From JARYMI01 sp964550915 (lineage in GTDB: Bacteria; Acidobacteriota; Aminicenantia; Aminicenantales; UBA8522), in NCBI GenBank assembly GCA_964550915.1, contig CAZKBY010000147.1, forward strand, positions 1 through 6,812: a stretch of 6,812 nucleotides of DNA, in the 5' to 3' direction. Position numbers and translations under genes: made by a program. The notes below the pieces were generated by a model. The model had not been told where the DNA came from. It did not search any database and saw nothing but the letters and a program-made list of their open reading frames with translations. Shown one piece after another: positions 1-5,534 of the stretch; position 1 is the first letter of the stretch, and the number at the start of each line of letters is the position of its first letter.

Positions 1-1092
1 ATCGACCAGGACTCCGCCGCAACAATAGTGGGCGGCCGGGACGACGGGAATGGGCTCGCGTGTGATGTCAATCCCGTAATCGAGGCATGTTTTATAAATA
101 TTGGGAAATCTCTTCTGGATGTCTACCTTGGCGTAGCTGGCCAGGTCGAGGAGGACATAACTGGAGTTGCTGTTGACCATTTCTTCGTAAATTGCGCGGG
201 TCACTTCGTCGCGCGGGGCCAGATCCTTTTTCTCGCTATATTTCTCCATGAAGGTCTGGCCTTCTCTGGTCTTGAGACGCGCCCCTTCACCCCTCACGGT
301 CTCCGAGATAAGAAAGCCGTCGGCGTCGCGGTGGAAGAGAGAGGTCGGATGAAACTGGATGTACTCCATGTTGACGATCCGAGCGCCCGCCCGGTGAGCC
401 ATGGCGTAGCCGGCTCCGATGGCCTCCCGCGGGTTGGAGGTATAAAGATAAACGGCCCCGCAGCCGCCCGTAGCCAGGATTGTATAAGGCGCAAAAAACG
501 TCCTGACCAGACCCGTCTTGTTATCTAACACATAGGCGCCGATGCACTGGGGTTCCCGGTAATAAGACTTGAAATTCTTGGAATGGTGGGGAACAGTGAG
601 CAGATCGACCGCCGTGTGGTCGGTGAAAAGAGCGACATTGGTGTATTTCCTCAGCGTCTCGATGAACGTCTCGGCAATTGTCTTTCCTGTCGTGTCCTTG
701 ACGTGAAGGATGCGTCGCCGCGAATGGCCGGCTTCCTGAGCATAATCCAGCATGTCCGGGCTGCTCCGGGAAAAAGGAATTTTGAGCTCGCCGACGAGGA
801 TTCGCTCGACGAGCTCTCTTCCCTGGCCGGCCAAAACCTCCACCGCCTCGGGGTTATTGATGCCGTCGCCAGTCTTGATGATGTCTTCTTTCAAGAGCTC
901 CGGACGGTCATCCTTTCCCAGGGAAACGATTCCTCCCTGGGCGTAGAATGTATTGGATTCTTCGGCCGCCCGAGCCTTGGTAATTATGTTGACTCGAAAT
1001 CCCCGTTTGGCTGCTTCGAGTGCCGCGCTGGCGCCTCCGATTCCGCAGCCGATGATCAGGATGTCCGACCGAAAAACGGCCTCATCGTTCAT
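1..1092 (-). CDS. nadB: L-aspartate oxidase NadB (3' end cut by window edge)
   Basis: FAD flavoprotein that oxidises L-aspartate to iminoaspartate, the first step of de novo NAD synthesis, feeding quinolinate synthase NadA; cytoplasmic. The reverse strand is open from the ATG at 1092-1090 to position 1, giving the first 364 residues of a family usually about 510-540 long. Visible: an N-terminal Rossmann FAD motif GCGIGG (residues 15-20), AQGG (51-54), GHSRRRILH (122-130), FHPT (247-250), ETVRGEGARL (264-273), PRDEVTRAI (293-301) and PAAHYCCGG (352-360). Active-site residues known from E. coli NadB (His244, Glu260, Arg290, His351) fall at His248, Glu264, Arg294 and His355; Thr259 is replaced by Ser263. 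The AHYCCGG and PRDEVTRAI forms favour NadB over the related SdhA/FrdA. The start overlaps the nadC stop by 11 bp and has GAGG about 9 nt upstream, indicating translational coupling. The C-terminal helical domain lies outside the window. Confidence 0.96.
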   Translation of the reverse strand, partial: MNDEAVFRSDILIIGCGIGGASAALEAAKRGFRVNIITKARAAEESNTFYAQGGIVSLGKDDRPELLKEDIIKTGDGINNPEAVEVLAGQGRELVERILVGELKIPFSRSSPDMLDYAQEAGHSRRRILHVKDTTGKTIAETFIETLRKYTNVALFTDHTAVDLLTVPHHSKNFKSYYREPQCIGAYVLDNKTGLVRTFFAPYTILATGGCGAVYLYTSNPREAIGAGYAMAHRAGARIVNMEYIQFHPTSLFHRDADGFLISETVRGEGARLKTREGQTFMEKYSEKKDLAPRDEVTRAIYEEMVNSNSSYVLLDLASYAKVDIQKRFPNIYKTCLDYGIDITREPIPVVPAAHYCCGGVLVD

Positions 1093-1930
1093 TTTTCTTG
1101 TCCTCAAATTCGAGGCTGATATCGACCGAGGAGAAAGAATGAGTGAGGCCGCCGACAGAAACAAAATCAGCGCCAAGCCGGGCGATCCGGCGGGTTTTTT
1201 GTAGGCTGACTTTTCCCGAGACTTCAACTGGCACTTTACCTTTTGCCCATTCGAGGACCTGCTTCATCCTTCTCAGGGACATGTTATCGAGCATGATCAT
1301 CGACGCCCCGGCTTTGACCGCTTCTTTAGCCTCAGCAAAATTCGTGACCTCAACCTCGATTTTCATTCCAGGCCTTGCTTTTTCTCTGGCCCTCCGCACA
1401 GCCTCGGTGATGCTCCCGGCTAACTTGAGGTGGTTGTCCTTGATCAAAACCATGTCAGAAAGACTGAAACGGTGGTTAACGCCGCCGCCCATCCTGACAG
1501 CGTATTTTTCGAGGCGGCGAAGGGTCGGGGTGGTCTTTCTTGTGTCCAGTATCTTTGTCCGGGTGCCGGCAACCGCGTCAACGAATTGCCTGGTTTTGGT
1601 GGCGATACCAGAGAGCCGTTGCAAAAAATTAAGAGCGCTCCTCTCACCCTTGAGAAGGGAAATGGAGTTCCCTTCCAGGCTGGCCAGGACGTCGCCGCGT
1701 TTGAACGCCTGGCCGTCCACAAAGCTCTTCTGGAACTTGACCTTAGGGTCGACTTTTTCGAAAACCCGGCCGGCCACGTCGATTCCGGCCAAAACGCCAG
1801 CCTGCTTGGCCAGGATGACGGCCCGGGACACAGAATCAGCAGGGACGACACTTTCAGAGGTTATGTCTCCTTCCGGCATATCCTCCCGGAGGGCGGCCTC
1901 GATAAGGGAGTCAACTTCTTCAACTTTCAT
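1082..1930 (-). CDS. nadC: Quinolinate phosphoribosyltransferase NadC (nicotinate-nucleotide pyrophosphorylase, carboxylating)
   Basis: Converts quinolinate and PRPP to nicotinate mononucleotide, CO2 and pyrophosphate; cytoplasmic and normally dimeric. The 282 residues match the usual family length. An N-terminal alpha/beta segment (about 1-110) contains ALREDMPEGDIT (13-24), then comes the incomplete TIM-barrel: GERSALNFLQRLSGIAT (95-111), DTRKTTPTLR (129-138), MGGGVNHR (147-154), KDNH (164-167), EVEV (192-195), LDN (214-216), SGK (238-240) and SVGGLTHS (258-265). Basic PRPP/quinolinate-binding residues of the family are present (Arg97, Arg131, Lys132, His153, Arg154, Lys164), as are the acidic EVEV and Asp215. 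An in-frame TAA lies just upstream, so the ATG at 1930 is the first possible start. It has no Shine-Dalgarno sequence, but a near-consensus promoter ends 8 nt before it, suggesting a leaderless message. First gene of a nadC-nadB pair, divergent from the cobA-type gene. Confidence 0.97.
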   Translation of the reverse strand: MKVEEVDSLIEAALREDMPEGDITSESVVPADSVSRAVILAKQAGVLAGIDVAGRVFEKVDPKVKFQKSFVDGQAFKRGDVLASLEGNSISLLKGERSALNFLQRLSGIATKTRQFVDAVAGTRTKILDTRKTTPTLRRLEKYAVRMGGGVNHRFSLSDMVLIKDNHLKLAGSITEAVRRAREKARPGMKIEVEVTNFAEAKEAVKAGASMIMLDNMSLRRMKQVLEWAKGKVPVEVSGKVSLQKTRRIARLGADFVSVGGLTHSFSSVDISLEFEDKKNER

Positions 1931-1938
1931 CGGAACTG

Positions 1939-1967
1939 ATTATAAATTCAGGACAGCCGCTCGTCAA
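1939..1967 (-). promoter_or_regulatory. Sigma70-type promoter of nadC-nadB
   Basis: Read on the minus strand, TTGACG (1967-1962) is followed after exactly 17 nt by TATAAT (1944-1939), matching 5/6 and 6/6 of the consensus. Transcription would start around 1932-1933, two or three bases before the nadC ATG. Sequence evidence only; the leaderless consequence is inferred. Confidence 0.75.
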
Positions 1968-1979
1968 ACGGGAAAAAAG

Positions 1980-1992
1980 CCGGGCCTCCCGG
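1980..1992. repeat. Small GC-rich inverted repeat between divergent promoters
   Basis: CCGGG-CCT-CCCGG forms a 5-bp stem with a 3-nt spacer. It lies 12 bp upstream of the nadC -35 box and 36 bp upstream of the cobA-type -35 box. It might be a regulator site; there is no second copy in the window that I could see, so the assignment is weak. Confidence 0.25.
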
Positions 1993-2028
1993 GGTGCTTT
2001 CTGGCGCGGTTGCTCATAGCCTTTTTTG

Positions 2029-2056
2029 TTGACTCAGCCTCGCCGTTCATTAAAAT
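2029..2056 (+). promoter_or_regulatory. Sigma70-type promoter of the cobA-led gene run
   Basis: TTGACT (2029-2034), a 16-nt spacer, then TAAAAT (2051-2056): 5/6 and 5/6 matches to consensus. The expected transcription start is about 2063-2064, only four or five bases before the ATG at 2068. It fires away from the nadC promoter; the two -35 boxes are separated by 61 bp (1968-2028) containing a small GC-rich inverted repeat (1980-1992). Confidence 0.65.
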
Positions 2057-2067
2057 AGAACCTGGAG

Positions 2068-2622
2068 ATGGAAAAAAGATTGAGCCAGAAGGCAAAGAAT
2101 TTCAAGGGCTATATCCAGGTTTATACTGGAAACGGCAAGGGAAAGACTACAGCCGCTCTCGGTCTGGCTCTGAGGGCAGCCGGTCATGGGTTCAGGGTTT
2201 ATATAGGCCAGTTCCTCAAAGGCCAGGCTTACGGAGAGCTGCGTTCGGCCCGCAAGCTCGCTCCATTCATAACCATCGAGCAGTTCGGCCGGAAAGGCTT
2301 TATCCACGTCACGGAAAACCCGGAAGACGAGGATATCGACAGAGCCAGGCATGGTCTCCGGAAATGCCTTAAAGTCATGGTCTCGCGGATGTTCAGGGTC
2401 ATCGTCCTGGATGAGATCAATGTTGCCCTTCATTTCCGGCTCCTTGAAGAAAAAGATGTCCATGATTTTCTCGATCAAAAGCCTGCGGACGTGGAGGTCA
2501 TTCTCACGGGCCGGTACGCGCCCCCCTCCCTCATCAAGCGGGCTGATCTCGTGACAGATATGAAGGAAAGAAAACATTATTATTCCCGAGGCATCCGGGC
2601 ACGGCCGGGCATTGAAAAGTAA
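2068..2622 (+). CDS. cobA: Corrinoid (cob(I)alamin) adenosyltransferase, CobA/BtuR type
   Basis: Transfers the adenosyl group of ATP to cob(I)alamin or cob(I)inamide to make coenzyme B12; used in de novo synthesis and salvage; cytoplasmic. The 184 residues fit the family. P-loop GNGKGKTT at 21-28 followed by AALGLALRAAG; LDEIN (114-118), the Mg-binding DE; TGRYAPPSLIKRADLVTDM (147-165); and the terminal ARPGIE (178-183). In the segment corresponding to Phe91/Trp93 of the Salmonella enzyme, which displace the lower corrinoid ligand, I read Phe78 but His80 in place of Trp (by-eye alignment). The start is ambiguous: GGAG directly abuts the ATG at 2068 with no spacer, while an in-frame TTG at 2080 sits 12 nt beyond it; residues 1-12 are not conserved in the family. 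First gene of a plus-strand run, 25 bp before the zincin gene. No cobalamin riboswitch fits the short upstream region. Confidence 0.93.
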   Translation: MEKRLSQKAKNFKGYIQVYTGNGKGKTTAALGLALRAAGHGFRVYIGQFLKGQAYGELRSARKLAPFITIEQFGRKGFIHVTENPEDEDIDRARHGLRKCLKVMVSRMFRVIVLDEINVALHFRLLEEKDVHDFLDQKPADVEVILTGRYAPPSLIKRADLVTDMKERKHYYSRGIRARPGIEK

Positions 2623-2647
2623 GAAAGGAAAGCCCTGAGCAAAGCTC

Positions 2648-3016
2648 ATGGAAAGAGAAAAATTTGAGAAACTCGTCGAAGAGGCTCTGGCCAGCCTTCC
2701 CCGCCGGTTCAGGAAGCTCCTCCACAACCTGGCCGTCATCGTCGAGGACAACCCGCCACGGGACATGTCATCCCGACGAACCTCATCAAGCAACCTGTTA
2801 GGCCTTTACCATGGCGTCCCTTTCAACCACCGGGGCTCTTATTACGGGAATGTTCCTCCCGACGTGATCTTCATCTACCAAAAGCCGATCGAGCAGATCT
2901 CGTCCTCCGATGACGAAATCAAGAAGCGAGTGAGGGAAGTTGTTCTCCATGAAATCGGACACTATTTCGGCTTGAGCGAGGAGGAGTTGCGTCAGATCGA
3001 GAACCGACTTCGATAG
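2648..3016 (+). CDS. Metallopeptidase family protein (minimal zincin, PF06262-like)
   Basis: Small soluble protein of 122 residues, the usual size for the minimal-zincin family (formerly DUF1025). An N-terminal helix MEREKFEKLVEEALASLP leads to a conserved LLGLYHGVPF (50-59), a strand/turn ending PPDVIFIY (70-77), and a C-terminal helix with the zinc-binding HEIGH (101-105) in HEIGHYFGLSEEEL. The order LGLY...G.P...HExxHxxG is characteristic of the family. The substrate is unknown, and activity is predicted only from the intact zinc motif. No signal peptide or membrane segment is visible, so it is probably cytoplasmic. It begins 25 bp after the cobA-type gene and ends 9-15 bp before the aldolase, so it is likely co-transcribed. 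The ribosome binding site is weak (AGGA about 16 nt upstream of the ATG), so translation may depend on the preceding gene. Confidence 0.88.
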   Translation: MEREKFEKLVEEALASLPRRFRKLLHNLAVIVEDNPPRDMSSRRTSSSNLLGLYHGVPFNHRGSYYGNVPPDVIFIYQKPIEQISSSDDEIKKRVREVVLHEIGHYFGLSEEELRQIENRLR

Positions 3017-3020
3017 GATA

Positions 3021-3025
3021 GGGAG
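3021..3025 (+). promoter_or_regulatory. Ribosome binding site deciding the aldolase start
   Basis: GGGAG is directly adjacent to the ATG at 3026 but 6 nt before the in-frame ATG at 3032, favouring the second start. An AGGA at 3015-3018, 7 nt before 3026, keeps the longer form possible. Confidence 0.5.
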
Positions 3026-3031
3026 ATGATC

Positions 3032-3925
3032 ATGACCAAGAAGTTCAGTGGAATTTTCGCTGCTCTCACGACACCGTTTTCCGACGAACAAGTCGCCCTG
3101 AATAAATTCAGGGACAACCTTTCGAAATACAACAAGACCGGCCTGGCTGGCTATGTCGTCTTAGGCTCAACAGGTGAAGCTGTCTTCCTGAACGATAAAG
3201 AAGCGGAAGCGCTCATCGCGGAGGCGAAAGCGAACGCCGCTCCTTCCAAGAAAATCATCGTCGGAACGTCGAGGGAGTCCACTCGTGCGACGATCGAGTT
3301 CACCAACAGGATGGCCGGGCTGGGAGCAGACGCCGCCCTGATCAAGCCGCCCTACTACTACAAGTCCCTGATGACCCAGGAGGTCCTCAAGCGTCATTAC
3401 CTCAACATTGCCGATAGCGTCAGCATTCCTGTCCTGATCTACAACATCCCTCAGAACACGGGTGTCCCGATCAGTCCGCATCTTCTTATCGAGCTCTCTT
3501 GCCACCCCAACATCGCCGGCTTTAAGGATAGCTCGGGCAATCTTTCCAACCTGACCGAAACGTTTCCCTCGCTGCCTGAAGAATTCAGCTTTCTCATGGG
3601 CGCTGGAGGCATCCTGCTAGCCGGGCTGATGATGGGCGCCTGCGGAGGAATCCTGGCCGTGGCCGCAGCTATCCCGAACCTATGCACAAAGTTCTATTCT
3701 CTCTTCAGCGAGGGAAAATTAGAGGAGGCCAAAAAACTCCAGCTCGATGTTGTCCCTCTCAATAAGCTGCTGACCCAGACTCTGGGTATACCCGCTATCA
3801 AGCATGCCCTCGACCTCGTGGGATTCTACGGCGGGCCGCCGCGGCCTCCTCTGCTCCCCTTGAACGAAAAAGCGAAGGGAGAGGTAGAGGACGAACTGGA
3901 GCGGCTCGGGCTTCTTTCGCGCTGA
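3032..3925 (+). CDS. DapA-superfamily aldolase, probably 4-hydroxy-2-oxoglutarate aldolase-like
   Basis: Class I, Schiff-base TIM-barrel lyase of the DHDPS/N-acetylneuraminate lyase superfamily. Numbered from the upstream ATG (3026), the motifs are GSTGE (47-51), KPPYYY (107-112), YNIPQNTG (139-146) with the catalytic Tyr139, GFKDSSGN (165-172) with Schiff-base Lys167, and GFYGGPPRPPL (266-276). True DHDPS enzymes normally have Arg in YNVPxRTG to bind the aspartate-semialdehyde carboxylate; here it is Asn144, as in human HOGA1 (VPANTG). HOGA1 also shares the HPNI.G.KDS context and the FGYYGGPxRxPL-like C terminus. The likeliest reaction is therefore cleavage of 4-hydroxy-2-oxoglutarate, or a related 2-oxo acid, to pyruvate plus an aldehyde; the exact substrate is inferred. 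ATGs at 3026 and 3032 are both in frame; GGGAG (3021-3025) abuts the first and lies 6 nt from the second, so 3032 is preferred. Many annotators would label it dapA. Confidence 0.9.
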   Translation: MTKKFSGIFAALTTPFSDEQVALNKFRDNLSKYNKTGLAGYVVLGSTGEAVFLNDKEAEALIAEAKANAAPSKKIIVGTSRESTRATIEFTNRMAGLGADAALIKPPYYYKSLMTQEVLKRHYLNIADSVSIPVLIYNIPQNTGVPISPHLLIELSCHPNIAGFKDSSGNLSNLTETFPSLPEEFSFLMGAGGILLAGLMMGACGGILAVAAAIPNLCTKFYSLFSEGKLEEAKKLQLDVVPLNKLLTQTLGIPAIKHALDLVGFYGGPPRPPLLPLNEKAKGEVEDELERLGLLSR

Positions 3926-3960
3926 CTCCTCAGCCAAAAAAAGCTGCGAAGGGTAGAAAA

Positions 3961-5187
3961 ATGCCGAAAGAAACAAGGCCTTCAAGACGGGCGTTTTTAA
4001 AGACTCTTGCACTGGGGAGCTTGTCCGCCGTCTCGACCCTGACTGGATCTCAAGCCAGTCCGTCTCTCCAGAAAGCGCAGAGACGCGGGGACATGTACTA
4101 CCGGAGGCTGGGCCGGACCGGCCTCTTCATCTCCGAGATCTCTCTGGGAGGAAGCCCCCTGCCTGATTGGTCGCTCTTCCTCGAGATCGTCGAGCGCGGG
4201 GTTAACTACATCGATACCTCCTGCACCTACAGCAACGGGAACAGCGAGCGACAGATCGGTCGGCTGTTCAAGGAGGTGGGAAGGGACAGAGTTTATGTCT
4301 GCACCAAGTTCCATCTCCGGGGCAACTGGAACGAGGCCTCCATCATCCAGTCAGTGGAGGGAAGCCTCAGACGACTCGGGACAGACACAATCGATGTTCT
4401 GGCCATCCACGGCGCCAGCCGGGAAGACGAACTTACAGATGAACGGGTGCTGGCGGCCTTTGACCGGCTTAAAAAGCAAGGGAAATTCCGATTCACCGGC
4501 CTTTCCTGTCATTCCAATCACCACCGCGTCATCACCCGGGCCGTTGAATGCGGCAATTATGACGTCGTCCAGCTGGGGTATAATGTCTTCGATATTGGCA
4601 GCCAGGAAAAAGAAGTCAAAACCTACCCTAATTATCTGGAAGAAAGCAGCATCCGCCGGCTTATCAGCCTGGCCGCATCAAAGGATATGGGCGTCATCGC
4701 CATGAAGACGCTCAAAGTGGGTGGCAAACGGCAGAACCTGGACGCGTACCGTGCAGGAACAACTTCTCTTTTCCAGGCCATGCTCAAATGGGTTCTGGAA
4801 AACAAGAACGTGACTGCCGTGGTCACTGAGATGATGAATAGGAAAGAAATGGAGGAAGACCTGGCCATGGTCGGGTCGTTGCTCCGCCCGGATGAGAGGT
4901 GGGTGCTCTACCAATATGTCGCTCGGAATAACCGGGACTATTGCCGGATGTGCGGCCGCTGCCAGGAAATCTGTCCTTCTGGCCTGTCCCTAACCGATAT
5001 TTTCCGCTTTCTGAGCTATCATGAAAGCTACGGGAAAAACGACCTCGCCAGGGCTGCTTACCGAAAGCTGCCTCTTTCCCGGACCGCTCTTGCCTGCCAG
5101 AATTGTGGAGCTTGTGAAAGCGTTTGCCGTTTCGGCGTCGCAGTAAGGAAGCGCCTTCGGGAAGCCCATGCAACCCTGGCCGCATGA
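3961..5187 (+). CDS. Tat-exported aldo/keto reductase with C-terminal 4Fe-4S ferredoxin-like domain
   Basis: Predicted periplasmic oxidoreductase, 408 residues. Residues 8-14 are SRRAFLK, a perfect twin-arginine motif, followed by a mildly hydrophobic stretch (15-29) and a possible cleavage after SQA (30-32). The aldo/keto reductase barrel begins at MYYRRLGRTG (45-54) and keeps the whole catalytic tetrad: Asp85 and Tyr90 in IDTSCTYSNGNSE, Lys116 in VCTKFH, and His150 in LAIHGAS. After the barrel come two cysteine clusters, CRMCGRCQEICP (Cys328/331/334/338) and CQNCGACESVC (Cys379/382/385/389), enough for two [4Fe-4S] centres. AKRs fused to such ferredoxin domains are known; substrate and electron partner are not evident here. 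The Tat signal fits export of an already folded, cofactor-loaded enzyme. AAGGG lies 7 nt before the ATG. It starts 35 bp after the aldolase, likely last in the operon, and its stop is about 30 bp from the 3' end of the convergent SRP RNA. Confidence 0.92.
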   Translation: MPKETRPSRRAFLKTLALGSLSAVSTLTGSQASPSLQKAQRRGDMYYRRLGRTGLFISEISLGGSPLPDWSLFLEIVERGVNYIDTSCTYSNGNSERQIGRLFKEVGRDRVYVCTKFHLRGNWNEASIIQSVEGSLRRLGTDTIDVLAIHGASREDELTDERVLAAFDRLKKQGKFRFTGLSCHSNHHRVITRAVECGNYDVVQLGYNVFDIGSQEKEVKTYPNYLEESSIRRLISLAASKDMGVIAMKTLKVGGKRQNLDAYRAGTTSLFQAMLKWVLENKNVTAVVTEMMNRKEMEEDLAMVGSLLRPDERWVLYQYVARNNRDYCRMCGRCQEICPSGLSLTDIFRFLSYHESYGKNDLARAAYRKLPLSRTALACQNCGACESVCRFGVAVRKRLREAHATLAA

Positions 5188-5217
5188 GCCTCTTTTGCCA
5201 TTCCCTTTTTTAGAAAT

Positions 5218-5487
5218 GACCGTGCCACCTGCTTCGACCGCCCTTCCCCTGCGTTATCTCGGCAGTTGGCTCAGGCAAGGCTGACTGGACACAAGAGACC
5301 TGCCCGCTACCGTTGCTCCCTTCCGGTCCTGGCGGGGTTTGCAGGAGGCTCTTCGCCCAGGGCCCCAACCGTCATCGCCACTTACCGAGACACAGTCCAG
5401 AAAAAGACCGGCCTCAGCCAGGCCTTCGACCCCACTGGAGCGGGTTGTGGGTTACAGGGCACCGCTAGCTCCCCGTCTAGCACGGTC
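5218..5487 (-). ncRNA. ffs: Signal recognition particle RNA, large bacterial (Alu-containing) type
   Basis: RNA scaffold of the signal recognition particle, which with Ffh directs membrane and secretory proteins to the translocon. On the minus strand the 5' GACCGTGC (5487-5480) pairs perfectly with the 3' GCACGGTC (5225-5218) to close helix 1; one further T-A pair is possible. The 5' Alu part contains GTGCTAGACGGGGAGCTAGC and GGTGCCCTGTAACC, closely resembling Bacillus subtilis scRNA as I recall it. The S-domain tip reads CCAGGACCGGAAGGGAGCAA, with the GGAA tetraloop at 5324-5321 and the Ffh-binding asymmetric loop. The 3' part has TTGCCTGAGCCAACTGC and GATAACGC, again as in the large form. 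The roughly 270-nt length fits the large class (B. subtilis about 271) rather than the 4.5S form (about 114). A TATAAT lies 6 nt before the predicted 5' end. No T-run terminator follows the 3' end. Rfam families RF01854 and RF00169 are the tests. Confidence 0.95.
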
Positions 5488-5493
5488 AGAAGT

Positions 5494-5522
5494 ATTATAT
5501 CCCGGCCGGGAAATTTTTAGAA
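5494..5522 (-). promoter_or_regulatory. Promoter of the SRP RNA gene
   Basis: A perfect TATAAT (5499-5494, minus strand) places the start 7 nt on, at G5487, exactly where helix 1 of the RNA begins. The -35 is poor: TTCTAA (5522-5517) with a 17-nt spacer matches 3/6. An A/T-rich stretch upstream could act as an UP element. The spacer holds a perfect 12-bp palindrome (5500-5511). Confidence 0.7.
5500..5511. repeat. 12-bp perfect palindrome in the SRP RNA promoter spacer
   Basis: TCCCGGCCGGGA is self-complementary and fills most of the spacer between the -10 and -35 positions. It could be an operator or a stunted terminator of the upstream minus-strand gene. It has no loop and no following T-run, so terminator function is doubtful. 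GGCC/CCGG words are common in this sequence, so chance is possible. Confidence 0.4.
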
Positions 5523-5534
5523 ATGAATTTAATC

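Noticed and set aside
28..1119. Plus-strand open frames of 166 and 178 codons over the left end
   Set aside because: Both are antisense to nadB, whose minus-strand translation carries clear catalytic motifs throughout.
2021..2067. Possible cobalamin riboswitch before the cobA-type gene
   Set aside because: The room between promoter and start is only a few bases, and no B12-box-like sequence is seen.
1143..2372. 409-codon plus-strand open frame spanning nadC antisense, the intergenic region and part of the cobA-type gene
   Set aside because: It crosses two well-supported genes in the wrong frame or strand, has a low-complexity Ser/Arg/Pro-rich translation and shows no recognisable domain.
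2050..2793. 247-codon minus-strand open frame opposite the cobA-type gene
   Set aside because: It is antisense to a gene with an intact P-loop and family C terminus, and its own translation resembles nothing I know.
3931..3946. Hairpin CAGC-(8 nt)-GCTG between the aldolase and AKR genes as a terminator
   Set aside because: The stem is only 4 bp with an A-rich loop and no following T-run; the gap is short and better fits continued transcription.
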